A DNA stretch of 64,000 nucleotides from Streptosporangium amethystogenes (GTDB lineage: Bacteria; Actinomycetota; Actinomycetes; Streptosporangiales; Streptosporangiaceae), in the NCBI RefSeq assembly GCF_000721075.1, contig NZ_JOEQ01000027.1, positions 1 through 64,000 on the forward strand, given 5' to 3'. Both the position numbers and the translations under genes were made by a program. A model generated the notes under the pieces. That model was not told the DNA's origin, made no database searches, and saw only the letters and a list, made by a program, of their open reading frames with translations. The stretch's first letter is position 1. Each line of letters begins with the position of its first letter. Below are positions 8,650 to 16,448 of the stretch, piece by piece.

Positions 8650-10458
8650 CTAACAGGTCTCCAGGCGGGGCAGCGCGGTTTCGAAGCGGAAGTCGACCCT
8701 GCCCAGGTGACTTTCGAGCAGGCTCGCCAGGGTTCCGTCCGCGTACATGGACGTGATCACTTCGTTGATCTTCCGGCAGGCCACCGGATCGCCGGTTCGA
8801 AGTGCCACACCGTACCGTTCCGTGGTGAGCCTGACTCCGACGATCTTGACCTTGATACCGCGCAGGCGGGCGCCGAAGCCGGCGATCAGCAGGTCGTCGC
8901 CGACCATGGCGTCGGCGCGGCCGTCGGCCACCTGCACCGCGCACTGGGCGGGATCGTCGGCCCGCACCGCGACGAAGTCGACGCCCCTGTCCCGGATCAT
9001 CGTGCCCGTGGTCTGGCCGGTCGACAGGCAGACCCTCCTGCCGCGCAGGTCCTTCAGATCGTCGATCTTCGCACTGGCGCGGACCAGCACGTCGCGATGG
9101 GCGACGTAGTACGGCCCGGCGAAGGCGGCCCGGCTGCGGTCGGCGTCGTCGATCGAGAGGTTGGAGATCACCAGGTCGACCTTGCCCCTCTGGACCGCCT
9201 CCTCCCTGGCCGCGTAGCCCACGGGCACGAATGTGAGACCGCCCGCGCGCACCGACAGGGCCTTCGCCAGGTGGGCGGCCACGTCGGCCTCGAACCCGCG
9301 GGGCGGGTCGTCGCCCAGTGAGATCCCCGGCAGGCCACCGCGGTAGCCCACCCGGAGCCTGCCGGTGGTCTTGATCCGATCGAGCAGGGGCGAGCCTGTG
9401 GAGACCTTCGTGACCTCGGCCGCGACCGAGGGGGGCGATGACGGCGGACGGGTGGGCTCGGCCCGCCCGCCGGGTGGGAAACCGAACTGGACGGCCAGGA
9501 AGGCGCCGACCCCGCCGAGAACGACGAGCCCGCCGGCGATCGCGACCCGCCTCCGGCCGCGACTGACCGGCTCCTGTGGCCGCGTCAGATCCACCGTGGC
9601 GGCCTGCACGCCCTCGGCCAGCACCTCCTCGGACGCCTCCGCCTCGTCCACCGGGTGGCCGAGCAGGCGTTTCAACAGCACGTCCGAGGTGGGCCTGAGC
9701 TTCTGGTCCTTGTTCAGACAGGCTGCGACGAGCTCGCGCAGCCCGTCGGGCAGGGCGCTCAGGTCGGCCTCGTGGTTGATGACACGGTTGAGCGTCGCCA
9801 CGATCGTGTCGCTCCCGAAAGGCGCCTTTCCGGTGGCGGTGAAGACGATGGTCGAGCCCCAGGCGAACACGTCGGCGGGGAACCCCACCCGCTCTCCGGC
9901 GATCTGCTCCGGCGCCATGTAGGCGGGGGTGCCGACCGCGCGAGTGGTGATCGTCCCGCTCTCGTCAATGATCTTCGCGATGCCGAAGTCGACCACCCGG
10001 GGGCCGTCCGTGGCGAACATGACGTTGTCGGGCTTGAAATCCCGGTGCGCGATGCCCGCGTGGTGGATCGCGGTCAGCGCGGTGGCGGTGCCGATGGCCA
10101 GGCGCTCCAGTGCCTCACCGGACAGCGGCCCGTCGCGTTCGACGACCCGGCGCAGCGACGGGCCCTCGATCAGTTCGCTCGCGATGTAGGGCGTCTCGCC
10201 GTCGAGGTCGGCGTCGAGCACCCGGGCGGTGCAGAAGGGGGCCACCCTGCGAGCCGCCGCCAGCTCACGGGCGAAGCGGGCGCGCGCGTGGACCTCCTCG
10301 GTGAAGCGCACGTGCAGCAGCTTGATGGCGGCGCGCTCGCCGTCCTCGGACTCCCCGAGGTAGACGACCCCCTGACCGCCCTCCCCCAGTCTGCCCCTGA
10401 GCGAGTACTCCCCCAGTCGCGGCGGATCCCCCGGCCGCAACGGTCTGATCTCCGGCAC
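8650..10458 (-). CDS. Membrane Ser/Thr protein kinase fused to an extracellular solute-binding (SBP_bac_3) sensor domain
   Basis: Receptor-like kinase. Residues about 20-280 are a Hanks-type kinase: LGEGGQGVVYLG, the AAIKLL lysine, HRDFKPDNVMF, DFGIA and the APEQ motif. One membrane helix follows (about 301-323). The outer part, about 345-602, is a periplasmic binding protein of the glutamine/amino-acid type, with LRVGYRGGLPGIS, GFEADVAAHLAKAL, DLVISNLSIDDADR, GPYYVAHRDVLV and ADAMVGDD. The likely role is to sense an amino acid or similar small ligand outside and phosphorylate cytoplasmic targets. The GTG at 10458 has GAGGGG six bases upstream and is preferred over ATG 10494, which has no ribosome site. 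The usual sensor of such kinases is PASTA, so this fusion is uncommon. Confidence 0.88.
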   Translation of the reverse strand: MPEIRPLRPGDPPRLGEYSLRGRLGEGGQGVVYLGESEDGERAAIKLLHVRFTEEVHARARFARELAAARRVAPFCTARVLDADLDGETPYIASELIEGPSLRRVVERDGPLSGEALERLAIGTATALTAIHHAGIAHRDFKPDNVMFATDGPRVVDFGIAKIIDESGTITTRAVGTPAYMAPEQIAGERVGFPADVFAWGSTIVFTATGKAPFGSDTIVATLNRVINHEADLSALPDGLRELVAACLNKDQKLRPTSDVLLKRLLGHPVDEAEASEEVLAEGVQAATVDLTRPQEPVSRGRRRVAIAGGLVVLGGVGAFLAVQFGFPPGGRAEPTRPPSSPPSVAAEVTKVSTGSPLLDRIKTTGRLRVGYRGGLPGISLGDDPPRGFEADVAAHLAKALSVRAGGLTFVPVGYAAREEAVQRGKVDLVISNLSIDDADRSRAAFAGPYYVAHRDVLVRASAKIDDLKDLRGRRVCLSTGQTTGTMIRDRGVDFVAVRADDPAQCAVQVADGRADAMVGDDLLIAGFGARLRGIKVKIVGVRLTTERYGVALRTGDPVACRKINEVITSMYADGTLASLLESHLGRVDFRFETALPRLETC

Positions 10459-10597
10459 CGCGGACCCCTCGTTCCCTGCGCTTTGCCAGAACATTACACA
10501 TCGGACGGGGAACGATCATCCTTCCTCGCCGGGCCGATCGGACGAGATCTCCCAATGGGTGCACAGCGGTGATCCCCGCCATGGCTCCATCCGGCGG

Positions 10598-10626
10598 TTG
10601 AACCGACAAAACAGCATCGATAGCCT
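10598..10626 (+). promoter_or_regulatory. Vegetative promoter of the YgiB/YgiC/DUF350 operon
   Basis: TTGAAC (10598-10603), a 17-base spacer, then TAGCCT (10621-10626) fit the housekeeping actinobacterial consensus. A start point near 10633 would give a 20-base leader carrying the TTGGAGC ribosome site before the ATG at 10653. Confidence 0.65.
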
Positions 10627-10652
10627 AGGGCGACGCATCTCATTGGAGCTCA

Positions 10653-11081
10653 ATGGCCCGACCACCGGAACACCCACTGGCCGCACCGCAGAACCGTCCC
10701 GGCAAACCACCCGCCAAGCCCTCGGGGTTCAAGGCTTCCAAGGTGGTCACCATCACCGGGATCGGCGTCGTCTCCCTGCTTCTGGTCGGCTACTGCTCTG
10801 CGCAGCAGGACTACGAGGAGGTGGGCGCCGAGTGCGTCGATCTCAACAGCCGCCAGCCGGACGGCACGTACGAGGTGGTGGACGAGGACCTCTGCGACGA
10901 CAACCACTACTACGGGTCACGAGGTGCCTACGGCTGGTACTACGGCGGCGTCAGGAGCGGCGTTCGTATCCGGCAGGGGACCACCGTGCGCCCCTCGGAC
11001 GTCAGAATCACCAGCGGTAAGGGCACCGTGATCCAGCGGGGCGGCTTCGGCGGGCGCAGCGGGTCGGGTGGCGGGAGCTGA
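10653..11081 (+). CDS. YgiB/DUF1190-like small membrane or lipoprotein
   Basis: 142 residues: a Pro-rich N-terminus (1-25), one hydrophobic segment at 31-47 ending in a lipobox-like LVGYC (Cys48), then an outer domain with two cysteines and a Tyr/Gly-rich region. The end GTVIQRGGFGGRSGSGG resembles the RGGFG-Ser-Gly tail of E. coli YgiB (DUF1190). The next gene is a YgiC homologue, and ygiB-ygiC is the E. coli pairing, which supports the assignment. The function of the family is unknown and a cell-envelope role is inferred. Own promoter at 10598-10626. Confidence 0.6.
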   Translation: MARPPEHPLAAPQNRPGKPPAKPSGFKASKVVTITGIGVVSLLLVGYCSAQQDYEEVGAECVDLNSRQPDGTYEVVDEDLCDDNHYYGSRGAYGWYYGGVRSGVRIRQGTTVRPSDVRITSGKGTVIQRGGFGGRSGSGGGS

Positions 11082-11091
11082 TCCGGCAGAG

Positions 11092-12252
11092 ATGAGACGC
11101 GAGACCTCGCTCCCCCGCGCCGACTGGGAGAGCATCATCGAAGGCCACGGCCTGGCCTACCACCGCTCGGCACACCCCGAAGGCCTCACCCGCCCGTACT
11201 GGGACGAGACCGTGCAGTACGTCTTCTCCATGGACGAGGTCCTGGACCTGGAGAACCAGGTCGAGGACCTGCACCGGATGTGCCTGCACGCCGTGGAGCA
11301 CGTCGTCGAGAAGAACCGCTACGCCGACTTCGCGATTCCGGACTGGGTGGCCCCGGAGATCGCCGCCTCCTGGGAGCGGAGCGACCCGCATCTGTTCGGC
11401 CGGTTCGACCTGCGCTACGACGGGACCGGTCCGGCCAAGATGCTGGAGTACAACGCCGACACCCCCACCAGTCTGCTGGAGAGTTCGGTGGTCCAGTGGT
11501 TCTGGCTGCGCGACCGCTATCCCGACGACGACCAGTGGAACTCCATCCACGAACGACTGATCGCCAGGTGGCAGCAGATCTCGACCGGCCTGCCCACCGG
11601 ACCCACGCACTTCGCCTGGACCACCATGGACACCTCAGGCGAGGAGGCGATGACCCTCGCCTACCTGCAGGAGACCGCCGACCAGGCCGGCCTCAAGACC
11701 GTCGCGTTGGCCATGGAGGACATCGGCTGGGACGACCTCAACCTCCGCTTCGTCGACATGGAGCGCCGGGTGATCCGCTCGCTCTGCAAGCTGTACCCGT
11801 GGGAGTGGGCGGTCGCCGACCCGTTCGGAACACGGGCGGTGCGCCAGCAGGTCTCGATGACCTGGATCGAGCCACTGTGGAAGATGCTGCTGTCCAACAA
11901 GGCACTGCTCGCGGTGCTCTGGGAGCTGTATCCGGACCACCCGAACCTGCTGCCCGCCTATCTCGACGGCCCCCGCGACATGTCCTCATACATCGCCAAG
12001 CCGCTGCTCGGCCGCGAGGGCGCGAACATGCGGATCGTCGCCCCCGGCGAGCGCGTCGAGACCTCGGGCGGCTACGGCGCCGAGGGGCACGTCTACCAGG
12101 AGTTCCAGGCACTGCCCGTCTTCGACGGCTGGCGTCCCGTGCTCGGCGCCTGGGTGGTCCACGACGAGGCGGCGGGTGTCGGCATCCGCGAGACCTCGGG
12201 GTTCATCACCGACGACACGTCGTCATTCGTTCCGCACCGCATCGAGCTCTGA
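11092..12252 (+). CDS. Glutathionylspermidine synthase-like ATP-grasp protein (YgiC/YjfC family)
   Basis: 386-residue homologue of E. coli YgiC, alignable from end to end: LEYNADTPTSLLES, FKLYPWEW-type LCKLYPWEWAVADPFG, SNKALLAVLWELYPDHPNLLPAY, the ATP-grasp lysine block YIAKPLLGREGANMRI and C-terminal GAWVVHDEAAGVGIRE. The family is related to the synthetase half of glutathionylspermidine synthase, but it lacks the amidase half, and its substrate is not known. The ATG at 11092 is chosen because it matches the start of YgiC; a GTG at 11068 overlaps the previous gene. It is the middle gene of a three-gene operon with a YgiB-like protein and a DUF350 membrane protein, so an envelope peptide or lipid is a likely target. 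Confidence 0.88.
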   Translation: MRRETSLPRADWESIIEGHGLAYHRSAHPEGLTRPYWDETVQYVFSMDEVLDLENQVEDLHRMCLHAVEHVVEKNRYADFAIPDWVAPEIAASWERSDPHLFGRFDLRYDGTGPAKMLEYNADTPTSLLESSVVQWFWLRDRYPDDDQWNSIHERLIARWQQISTGLPTGPTHFAWTTMDTSGEEAMTLAYLQETADQAGLKTVALAMEDIGWDDLNLRFVDMERRVIRSLCKLYPWEWAVADPFGTRAVRQQVSMTWIEPLWKMLLSNKALLAVLWELYPDHPNLLPAYLDGPRDMSSYIAKPLLGREGANMRIVAPGERVETSGGYGAEGHVYQEFQALPVFDGWRPVLGAWVVHDEAAGVGIRETSGFITDDTSSFVPHRIEL

Positions 12253-12274
12253 GTCCCGGAAAGAGAAACAACAC

Positions 12275-12757
12275 ATGAGCCCCACCCCCGTGCAGACCAC
12301 GACGTACGTGCCCGGCGCCGAGACGCTCTCGCTCGCCGAAATCCTCGGACGCGGCGCGCTCGCGATCGCCTCCTACGCCGCCCTCGGCGTGATCCTGCTG
12401 ATCATCGGCTTCTACGTGATCGACCTGGCCATCCCCGGCAAGCTCAGCCGGCTGATCAAGGAGGACCGCAACCCCAACGCCACCCTGCTCGCCTGCTCCG
12501 GGCTGGCCGCCCTCGGATTGATCGTCGCGGCCTCCATCTGGTCCTCCGGCGGCGCCCTGCACGAGGGCCTGCTCGCGACACTGGTCTTCGGCCTGGTCGG
12601 CATCGCCGTGCAGACCGTGGCGATGATCGCGTTCGACAGGGTGGCCGGAATCTCGGTGCGCGAACTGGTCAAGGAGCCCGACCTCCAGCCGGGCGCCCGG
12701 CTGCTGGCGGTCACCCACCTGGCCATCGGACTGATCACCGCCGTCGCGGTCCTCTGA
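12275..12757 (+). CDS. DUF350 integral membrane protein (YjfL family)
   Basis: 160 residues with four hydrophobic segments in two similar pairs. The first pair contains IIGFYVIDLAIPGKLSRLI, the DUF350 signature, and the second ALGLIVAASIWSSG followed by FGLVGIAVQTVAMIAFD. DUF350 proteins are encoded beside YgiC/YjfC-type ATP-grasp proteins in many bacteria, as here, 22 bases after the preceding gene. The ATG at 12275 follows GGAAAGAG. Molecular function unknown. Confidence 0.8.
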   Translation: MSPTPVQTTTYVPGAETLSLAEILGRGALAIASYAALGVILLIIGFYVIDLAIPGKLSRLIKEDRNPNATLLACSGLAALGLIVAASIWSSGGALHEGLLATLVFGLVGIAVQTVAMIAFDRVAGISVRELVKEPDLQPGARLLAVTHLAIGLITAVAVL

Positions 12758-12872
12758 GCTCGGTCGCGTCCACCGCGAGGGACCCGGTCGTGCCGGATGT
12801 ACAAGATCGAGGGGCGTGCGCTGTCAGGAACCATGGCTGGTGCATCTCCGACGACCTGGCACTCTTAGTGGC

Positions 12873-14099
12873 GTGAGGGAACGGAGCGAGCGAGCGGTCA
12901 GGCACAGCGACGTCGTGACCGGGTCGGACGAGAGGGATCTCGACCCCGACCGGGTCAGGGAGGACACCACGCGCCGGCTGGAACGGGCCATGGGCACGCT
13001 GAGCACGGCCGCCATGTCCCGGATGGACGACCGGCTGATGTGGTTTCGCGCGCTTTCCGCGGAGGACAGGTCCTGGGTCGGACTGGTCGCCCAGGCCGGG
13101 ATCGCCGCCTTCGTGGAGTGGTTCCAGCACGCCGGCGAGGGCCGCCCGACGCCCAGCATCGAGTTCTTCGGCACCGCGCCCAGGGAGCTGAAGCGGTCCA
13201 TCTCGCTGCAGCAGACGGTCGACATCGTGCGGGTCGTCGTCGAGGTGGTCGAGGCACAGACCGAGGAGCTGGCGGCGCCCGGCGGCGATGACCAGCTCCA
13301 GCAGGCGATGCTCCGCTACACCCGTGACGTCGCGTTCGCCGCCGCCCAGGTGTACGCGCGGGAGGCCGAGGCACGCGGCGCCTGGGACGCGCGGCTGGAG
13401 GCGCTGATCGTGGACGCCCTGGTCAGGGGGGAGGTCGACGACGGCCTGCACTCCTGGGCCGCCGCGCTCGGCTGGACCTCCACGCCCGTCGTGGTGCTGG
13501 CGGGACAGACGCCCGACGACGACCCGCAGGCGGTGATAGACGCATTGCGCGACCGTGGCCGCAGGTCCGGCCTGGACATGCTGGCCGGGGTGCAGGGCGA
13601 CCGGCTGATCGTGATCGTGGGCGGTGCGGACAGCGTCGCCGCCGCGGCCAGGCACGTGGTGCCGCGTTTCGGGAACGGGCCGATCGTGATCGGGCCCGAG
13701 GTGGCGGACCTGCACTCGGCCGCCAGATCCGCGCGGGCGGCGATGGCCGGGCTGCGGGCGGCCGCGGGGTGGCCGGACGCGCCCAGGCCGGTCCACGCCG
13801 AGGACCTGCTGGCCGAACGGGCCCTCGACGGTGACGCCGACGCCAGAGCACAGCTGATCGAGAACGTCTACCAGCCGCTGATCGGCACGCCACTACTCGA
13901 CACCCTGGCGACCTACCTGGAACAGGGCACCTCCCTGGAGGCGACGGCCCGGCTGCTGTTCGTCCATCCGAACACGGTGCGCTACCGTCTGCGTAAGATC
14001 ACCGAGCTGACCGGTTACCAGCCGACCGAGGGGCGATCCGCCTTCACTCTGCAGGTGGGACTGATTCTCGGACGCCTATCGGAAACGCCGGTGACGTAG
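12873..14099 (+). CDS. fasR: FasR, PucR-type transcriptional regulator of fatty-acid synthesis
   Basis: The C-terminus holds the PucR-type helix-turn-helix, SLEATARLLFVHPNTVRYRLRKI. The N-terminal two thirds has the central regulatory region of the same family (RYTRDVAFAAAQVYAREAEARG, a GGDEF-like degenerate domain). It lies directly upstream of fabD in the same direction, the position of FasR (SCO2386) in Streptomyces coelicolor, where it activates the fabD-fabH-acpP-fabF operon, and of Rv2242 in M. tuberculosis. Start choice is uncertain: GTG 12873 follows a possible ACTCTTAGT -10 and could be leaderless; a GTG at 12816 would add 19 residues. Confidence 0.85.
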   Translation: MRERSERAVRHSDVVTGSDERDLDPDRVREDTTRRLERAMGTLSTAAMSRMDDRLMWFRALSAEDRSWVGLVAQAGIAAFVEWFQHAGEGRPTPSIEFFGTAPRELKRSISLQQTVDIVRVVVEVVEAQTEELAAPGGDDQLQQAMLRYTRDVAFAAAQVYAREAEARGAWDARLEALIVDALVRGEVDDGLHSWAAALGWTSTPVVVLAGQTPDDDPQAVIDALRDRGRRSGLDMLAGVQGDRLIVIVGGADSVAAAARHVVPRFGNGPIVIGPEVADLHSAARSARAAMAGLRAAAGWPDAPRPVHAEDLLAERALDGDADARAQLIENVYQPLIGTPLLDTLATYLEQGTSLEATARLLFVHPNTVRYRLRKITELTGYQPTEGRSAFTLQVGLILGRLSETPVT

Positions 14100-14109
14100 C
14101 AGGCTTTAC

Positions 14110-14157
14110 TTAACTTCCGCGAAACCCCCACTGTAGGTTCCCTACAAAAAACTGGGG
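14110..14157 (+). promoter_or_regulatory. fab operon promoter with palindromic operator candidate
   Basis: TAGGTT (14134-14139) fits a TAGNNT -10, with TTAACT (14110-14115) as a weak -35 at 18 bases. The -10 lies inside the perfect inverted repeat TGTAGG-TTC-CCTACA (14132-14146), itself flanked by CCCCA (14126-14130) and TGGGG (14153-14157). This is a natural candidate for the FasR site or another fatty-acid regulator. Confidence 0.5.
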
Positions 14158-14216
14158 ACAAACTTCGTCTGGATCTCTATCCGAGTATTGAACCTCTACA
14201 GGGCAGGCTGGATTTC

Positions 14217-15128
14217 GTGCTCGTCATCGTCGCTCCGGGCCAGGGTGCCCAGACTCCAGGCTTCCTCAGTCCATGGCTCGAACTACCGGGCCTGGCCGAC
14301 CGGCTGACCGCTTGGTCAGAGCTGGCCGGACTCGATCTGATCGCCTACGGGACCACCGCCGACGCGGACGAGATCCGTGACACCGCCGTCGCGCAACCCC
14401 TGCTCGTGGCCGCCGGACTGGCCGTCGCCGAGTTCCTGGGGGCCTCTCCCGACATCGTCGCCGGACACAGCGTGGGCGAGTTCACCGCCGCGGCCCTGGC
14501 CGGGGTGCTCACGCCCGAACAGGCCCTCGGCCTCGTCCGCGAGCGCGGCCAGGCCATGGCCAAGGCCGCGGCCGTCACCGAGACCGGCATGTCCGCCGTC
14601 CTCGGCGGGGTCGAGGAGGAGGTCCTCGCGGCCATCGCCGCCGGTGGACTCACTCCCGCCAACGTCAACGGCGCCGGGCAGATCGTCGTCGGCGGCACAC
14701 TGGAGCAACTGGCGGCCTTCAAGGCGGAGCCGCCCGCCCGCGCCCGGGTGATCCCGCTGTCGGTCGCCGGCGCGTTCCACACCGTGCACATGGCCTCCGC
14801 CGTCGACAGCCTGCGGGAGGCCACCTCGGGCCTCACCCCGGCCGACCCCGCCGTCACCCTGCTGTCCAACAGCGACGGCGCGGCGGTCACGAGTGGTGCC
14901 GACTTCCTGGAGCGCTTGGTCACCCAGGTCGCCAACCCGGTGCGCTGGGACGCCTGCATGGCCACGATGGCCGAGCGCGGTGTCACCACCATGATCGAAC
15001 TTGTCCCCGGCGGCACGCTCACCGGCCTGGCCAAGCGTGCTCTGCGCGGGGTGACGACCGTCGCCCTGAAGACCCCCGACGATCTGGGAGCCGCACGAGC
15101 CGCTCTCCAGTCGAATGAGGAGCGGTGA
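14217..15128 (+). CDS. fabD: Malonyl-CoA:ACP transacylase
   Basis: Moves malonyl from CoA to acyl carrier protein, supplying extender units for type II fatty-acid synthesis. 303 residues, GTG start. Motifs are the N-terminal VAPGQGAQTPG, the nucleophile in GHSVGEF (Ser85), GMSAVLGG and the catalytic-histidine segment SVAGAFHTVHM. First gene of the operon fabD-fabH-acpP-fabF-accD on the plus strand, about 120 bases after fasR. Confidence 0.97.
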   Translation: MLVIVAPGQGAQTPGFLSPWLELPGLADRLTAWSELAGLDLIAYGTTADADEIRDTAVAQPLLVAAGLAVAEFLGASPDIVAGHSVGEFTAAALAGVLTPEQALGLVRERGQAMAKAAAVTETGMSAVLGGVEEEVLAAIAAGGLTPANVNGAGQIVVGGTLEQLAAFKAEPPARARVIPLSVAGAFHTVHMASAVDSLREATSGLTPADPAVTLLSNSDGAAVTSGADFLERLVTQVANPVRWDACMATMAERGVTTMIELVPGGTLTGLAKRALRGVTTVALKTPDDLGAARAALQSNEER

Positions 15129-15135
15129 CAGACGT

Positions 15136-16092
15136 ATGAAGACCCCTCAGGGTTCTCCGGGCGCGAAGATCCTGGCCTTCGGCCACTACCAGCCTTCCCA
15201 GGTGGTCACCAACGACGACCTGTCCGCGACCATGGAGACCGACGACGCCTGGATCCAGAGCCGAGTCGGCATCAAGGAGCGCCGGATCGCCCCGGACGGC
15301 GAGTCGGAGATCGACCTGGCCGTACAGGCGGGCGGCAAGGCGCTCGCCGCGAGCGGCCTGTCGGTCTCCGACATCGACCTGGTGATCGTCGCCACCTGCA
15401 CGCTGGAGACCCAGATCCCCAACGCCGCCGGCCGGGTGGCCACGCGACTGGGCATCGACGCTCCCGGCGCGTTCGACGTCAACACCGCCTGCTCCGGCTT
15501 CTGCTACGCGCTCGCGGTCGCCAACGACGCGATCCGCGCGGGCTCGGCCACCAATGTGCTCGTCGTCGGCACCGAGAAGCTCTCCCAGTGGATCGACTGG
15601 ACCGACCGCGCCACCGCGGTGATCTTCGCCGACGGCGCGGGCGCGGCGGTCGTCGGCCCCTCCGACACCCCGGGGATCGGTCCCGTGGTCTGGGGCAGCG
15701 CCGGTGACAAGTTCGATGCGATCATCATCAAGGACCGCGACTCCTTCCTGCACCAGGAGGGCCAGACCGTGTTCCGCTGGGCGACCACCGCGCTCCATCC
15801 CGTCGCCAAGGAGATCTGCGAGCGTGCCGGGGTGGATCCCGCCGACCTCGCGGCCTTCGTGCCCCACCAGGCCAATCTCCGCATCATCGAGACGATCGCC
15901 CGCAAGCTCGGCGCCGAGAACGCCGTCATCGCCAAGGACATCGTCCTGGCGGGCAACACCTCGGCCGCCTCGATCCCCCTTGCCCTGTCCCGGATGATCG
16001 AACGCGGCGAGGTCCGGTCCGGCGGGCTCGCCCTGCTGCTGGGCTTCGGCGCGGGCCTGACCTATGCCGGTCAGGTCATCGAGATCCCCTAG
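15136..16092 (+). CDS. fabH: Beta-ketoacyl-ACP synthase III
   Basis: Condenses an acyl-CoA starter with malonyl-ACP to begin each fatty acid. Actinobacterial FabH often accepts branched starters. 318 residues with the complete Cys-His-Asn triad: VNTACSGF (Cys119), PHQAN (His244) and AGNTSAAS (Asn274). The ATG at 15136 is 8 bases after fabD with GAGGAG upstream, so the two are translationally close. Confidence 0.97.
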   Translation: MKTPQGSPGAKILAFGHYQPSQVVTNDDLSATMETDDAWIQSRVGIKERRIAPDGESEIDLAVQAGGKALAASGLSVSDIDLVIVATCTLETQIPNAAGRVATRLGIDAPGAFDVNTACSGFCYALAVANDAIRAGSATNVLVVGTEKLSQWIDWTDRATAVIFADGAGAAVVGPSDTPGIGPVVWGSAGDKFDAIIIKDRDSFLHQEGQTVFRWATTALHPVAKEICERAGVDPADLAAFVPHQANLRIIETIARKLGAENAVIAKDIVLAGNTSAASIPLALSRMIERGEVRSGGLALLLGFGAGLTYAGQVIEIP

Positions 16093-16157
16093 AACTTCCG
16101 CGCGGCCCCGCCGCACGGAAAGCCAGAAGAAAACCCATTTCAAGGAGAATACGCGAC

Positions 16158-16397
16158 ATGGCTCTGACCGAGCAGGAGATCCTCGCCGGCATTGGCAAGA
16201 TCGTCAACGAGATCACCGGAATCCCGGCCTCCGAGGTCACCCCGGAGAAGAGCTTCGTCGACGACCTCGACATCGACTCGCTGTCCATGGTCGAGATCGC
16301 CGTCGCCGCCCAGGACGAGTTCGGCGTGGAGATTCCGGACGACCAGCTCAAGCACCTCAAGAACGTCAAGGACGTCATCAACTTCATCCAGAACTGA
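16158..16397 (+). CDS. acpP: Acyl carrier protein
   Basis: 79-residue carrier protein. The phosphopantetheine attachment site is Ser41 in DDLDIDSLSMVEI, exactly the family motif. It is acidic and helical throughout, with the usual ending in KNVKDVINFIQ. AAGGAGA lies before the ATG. It sits between fabH and fabF as in other actinobacteria. Confidence 0.98.
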   Translation: MALTEQEILAGIGKIVNEITGIPASEVTPEKSFVDDLDIDSLSMVEIAVAAQDEFGVEIPDDQLKHLKNVKDVINFIQN

Positions 16398-16448
16398 GAC
16401 GTCTCGATCCTTACCCCTAAGACCAGCGATTCATAAGGAGCGCAGAAC

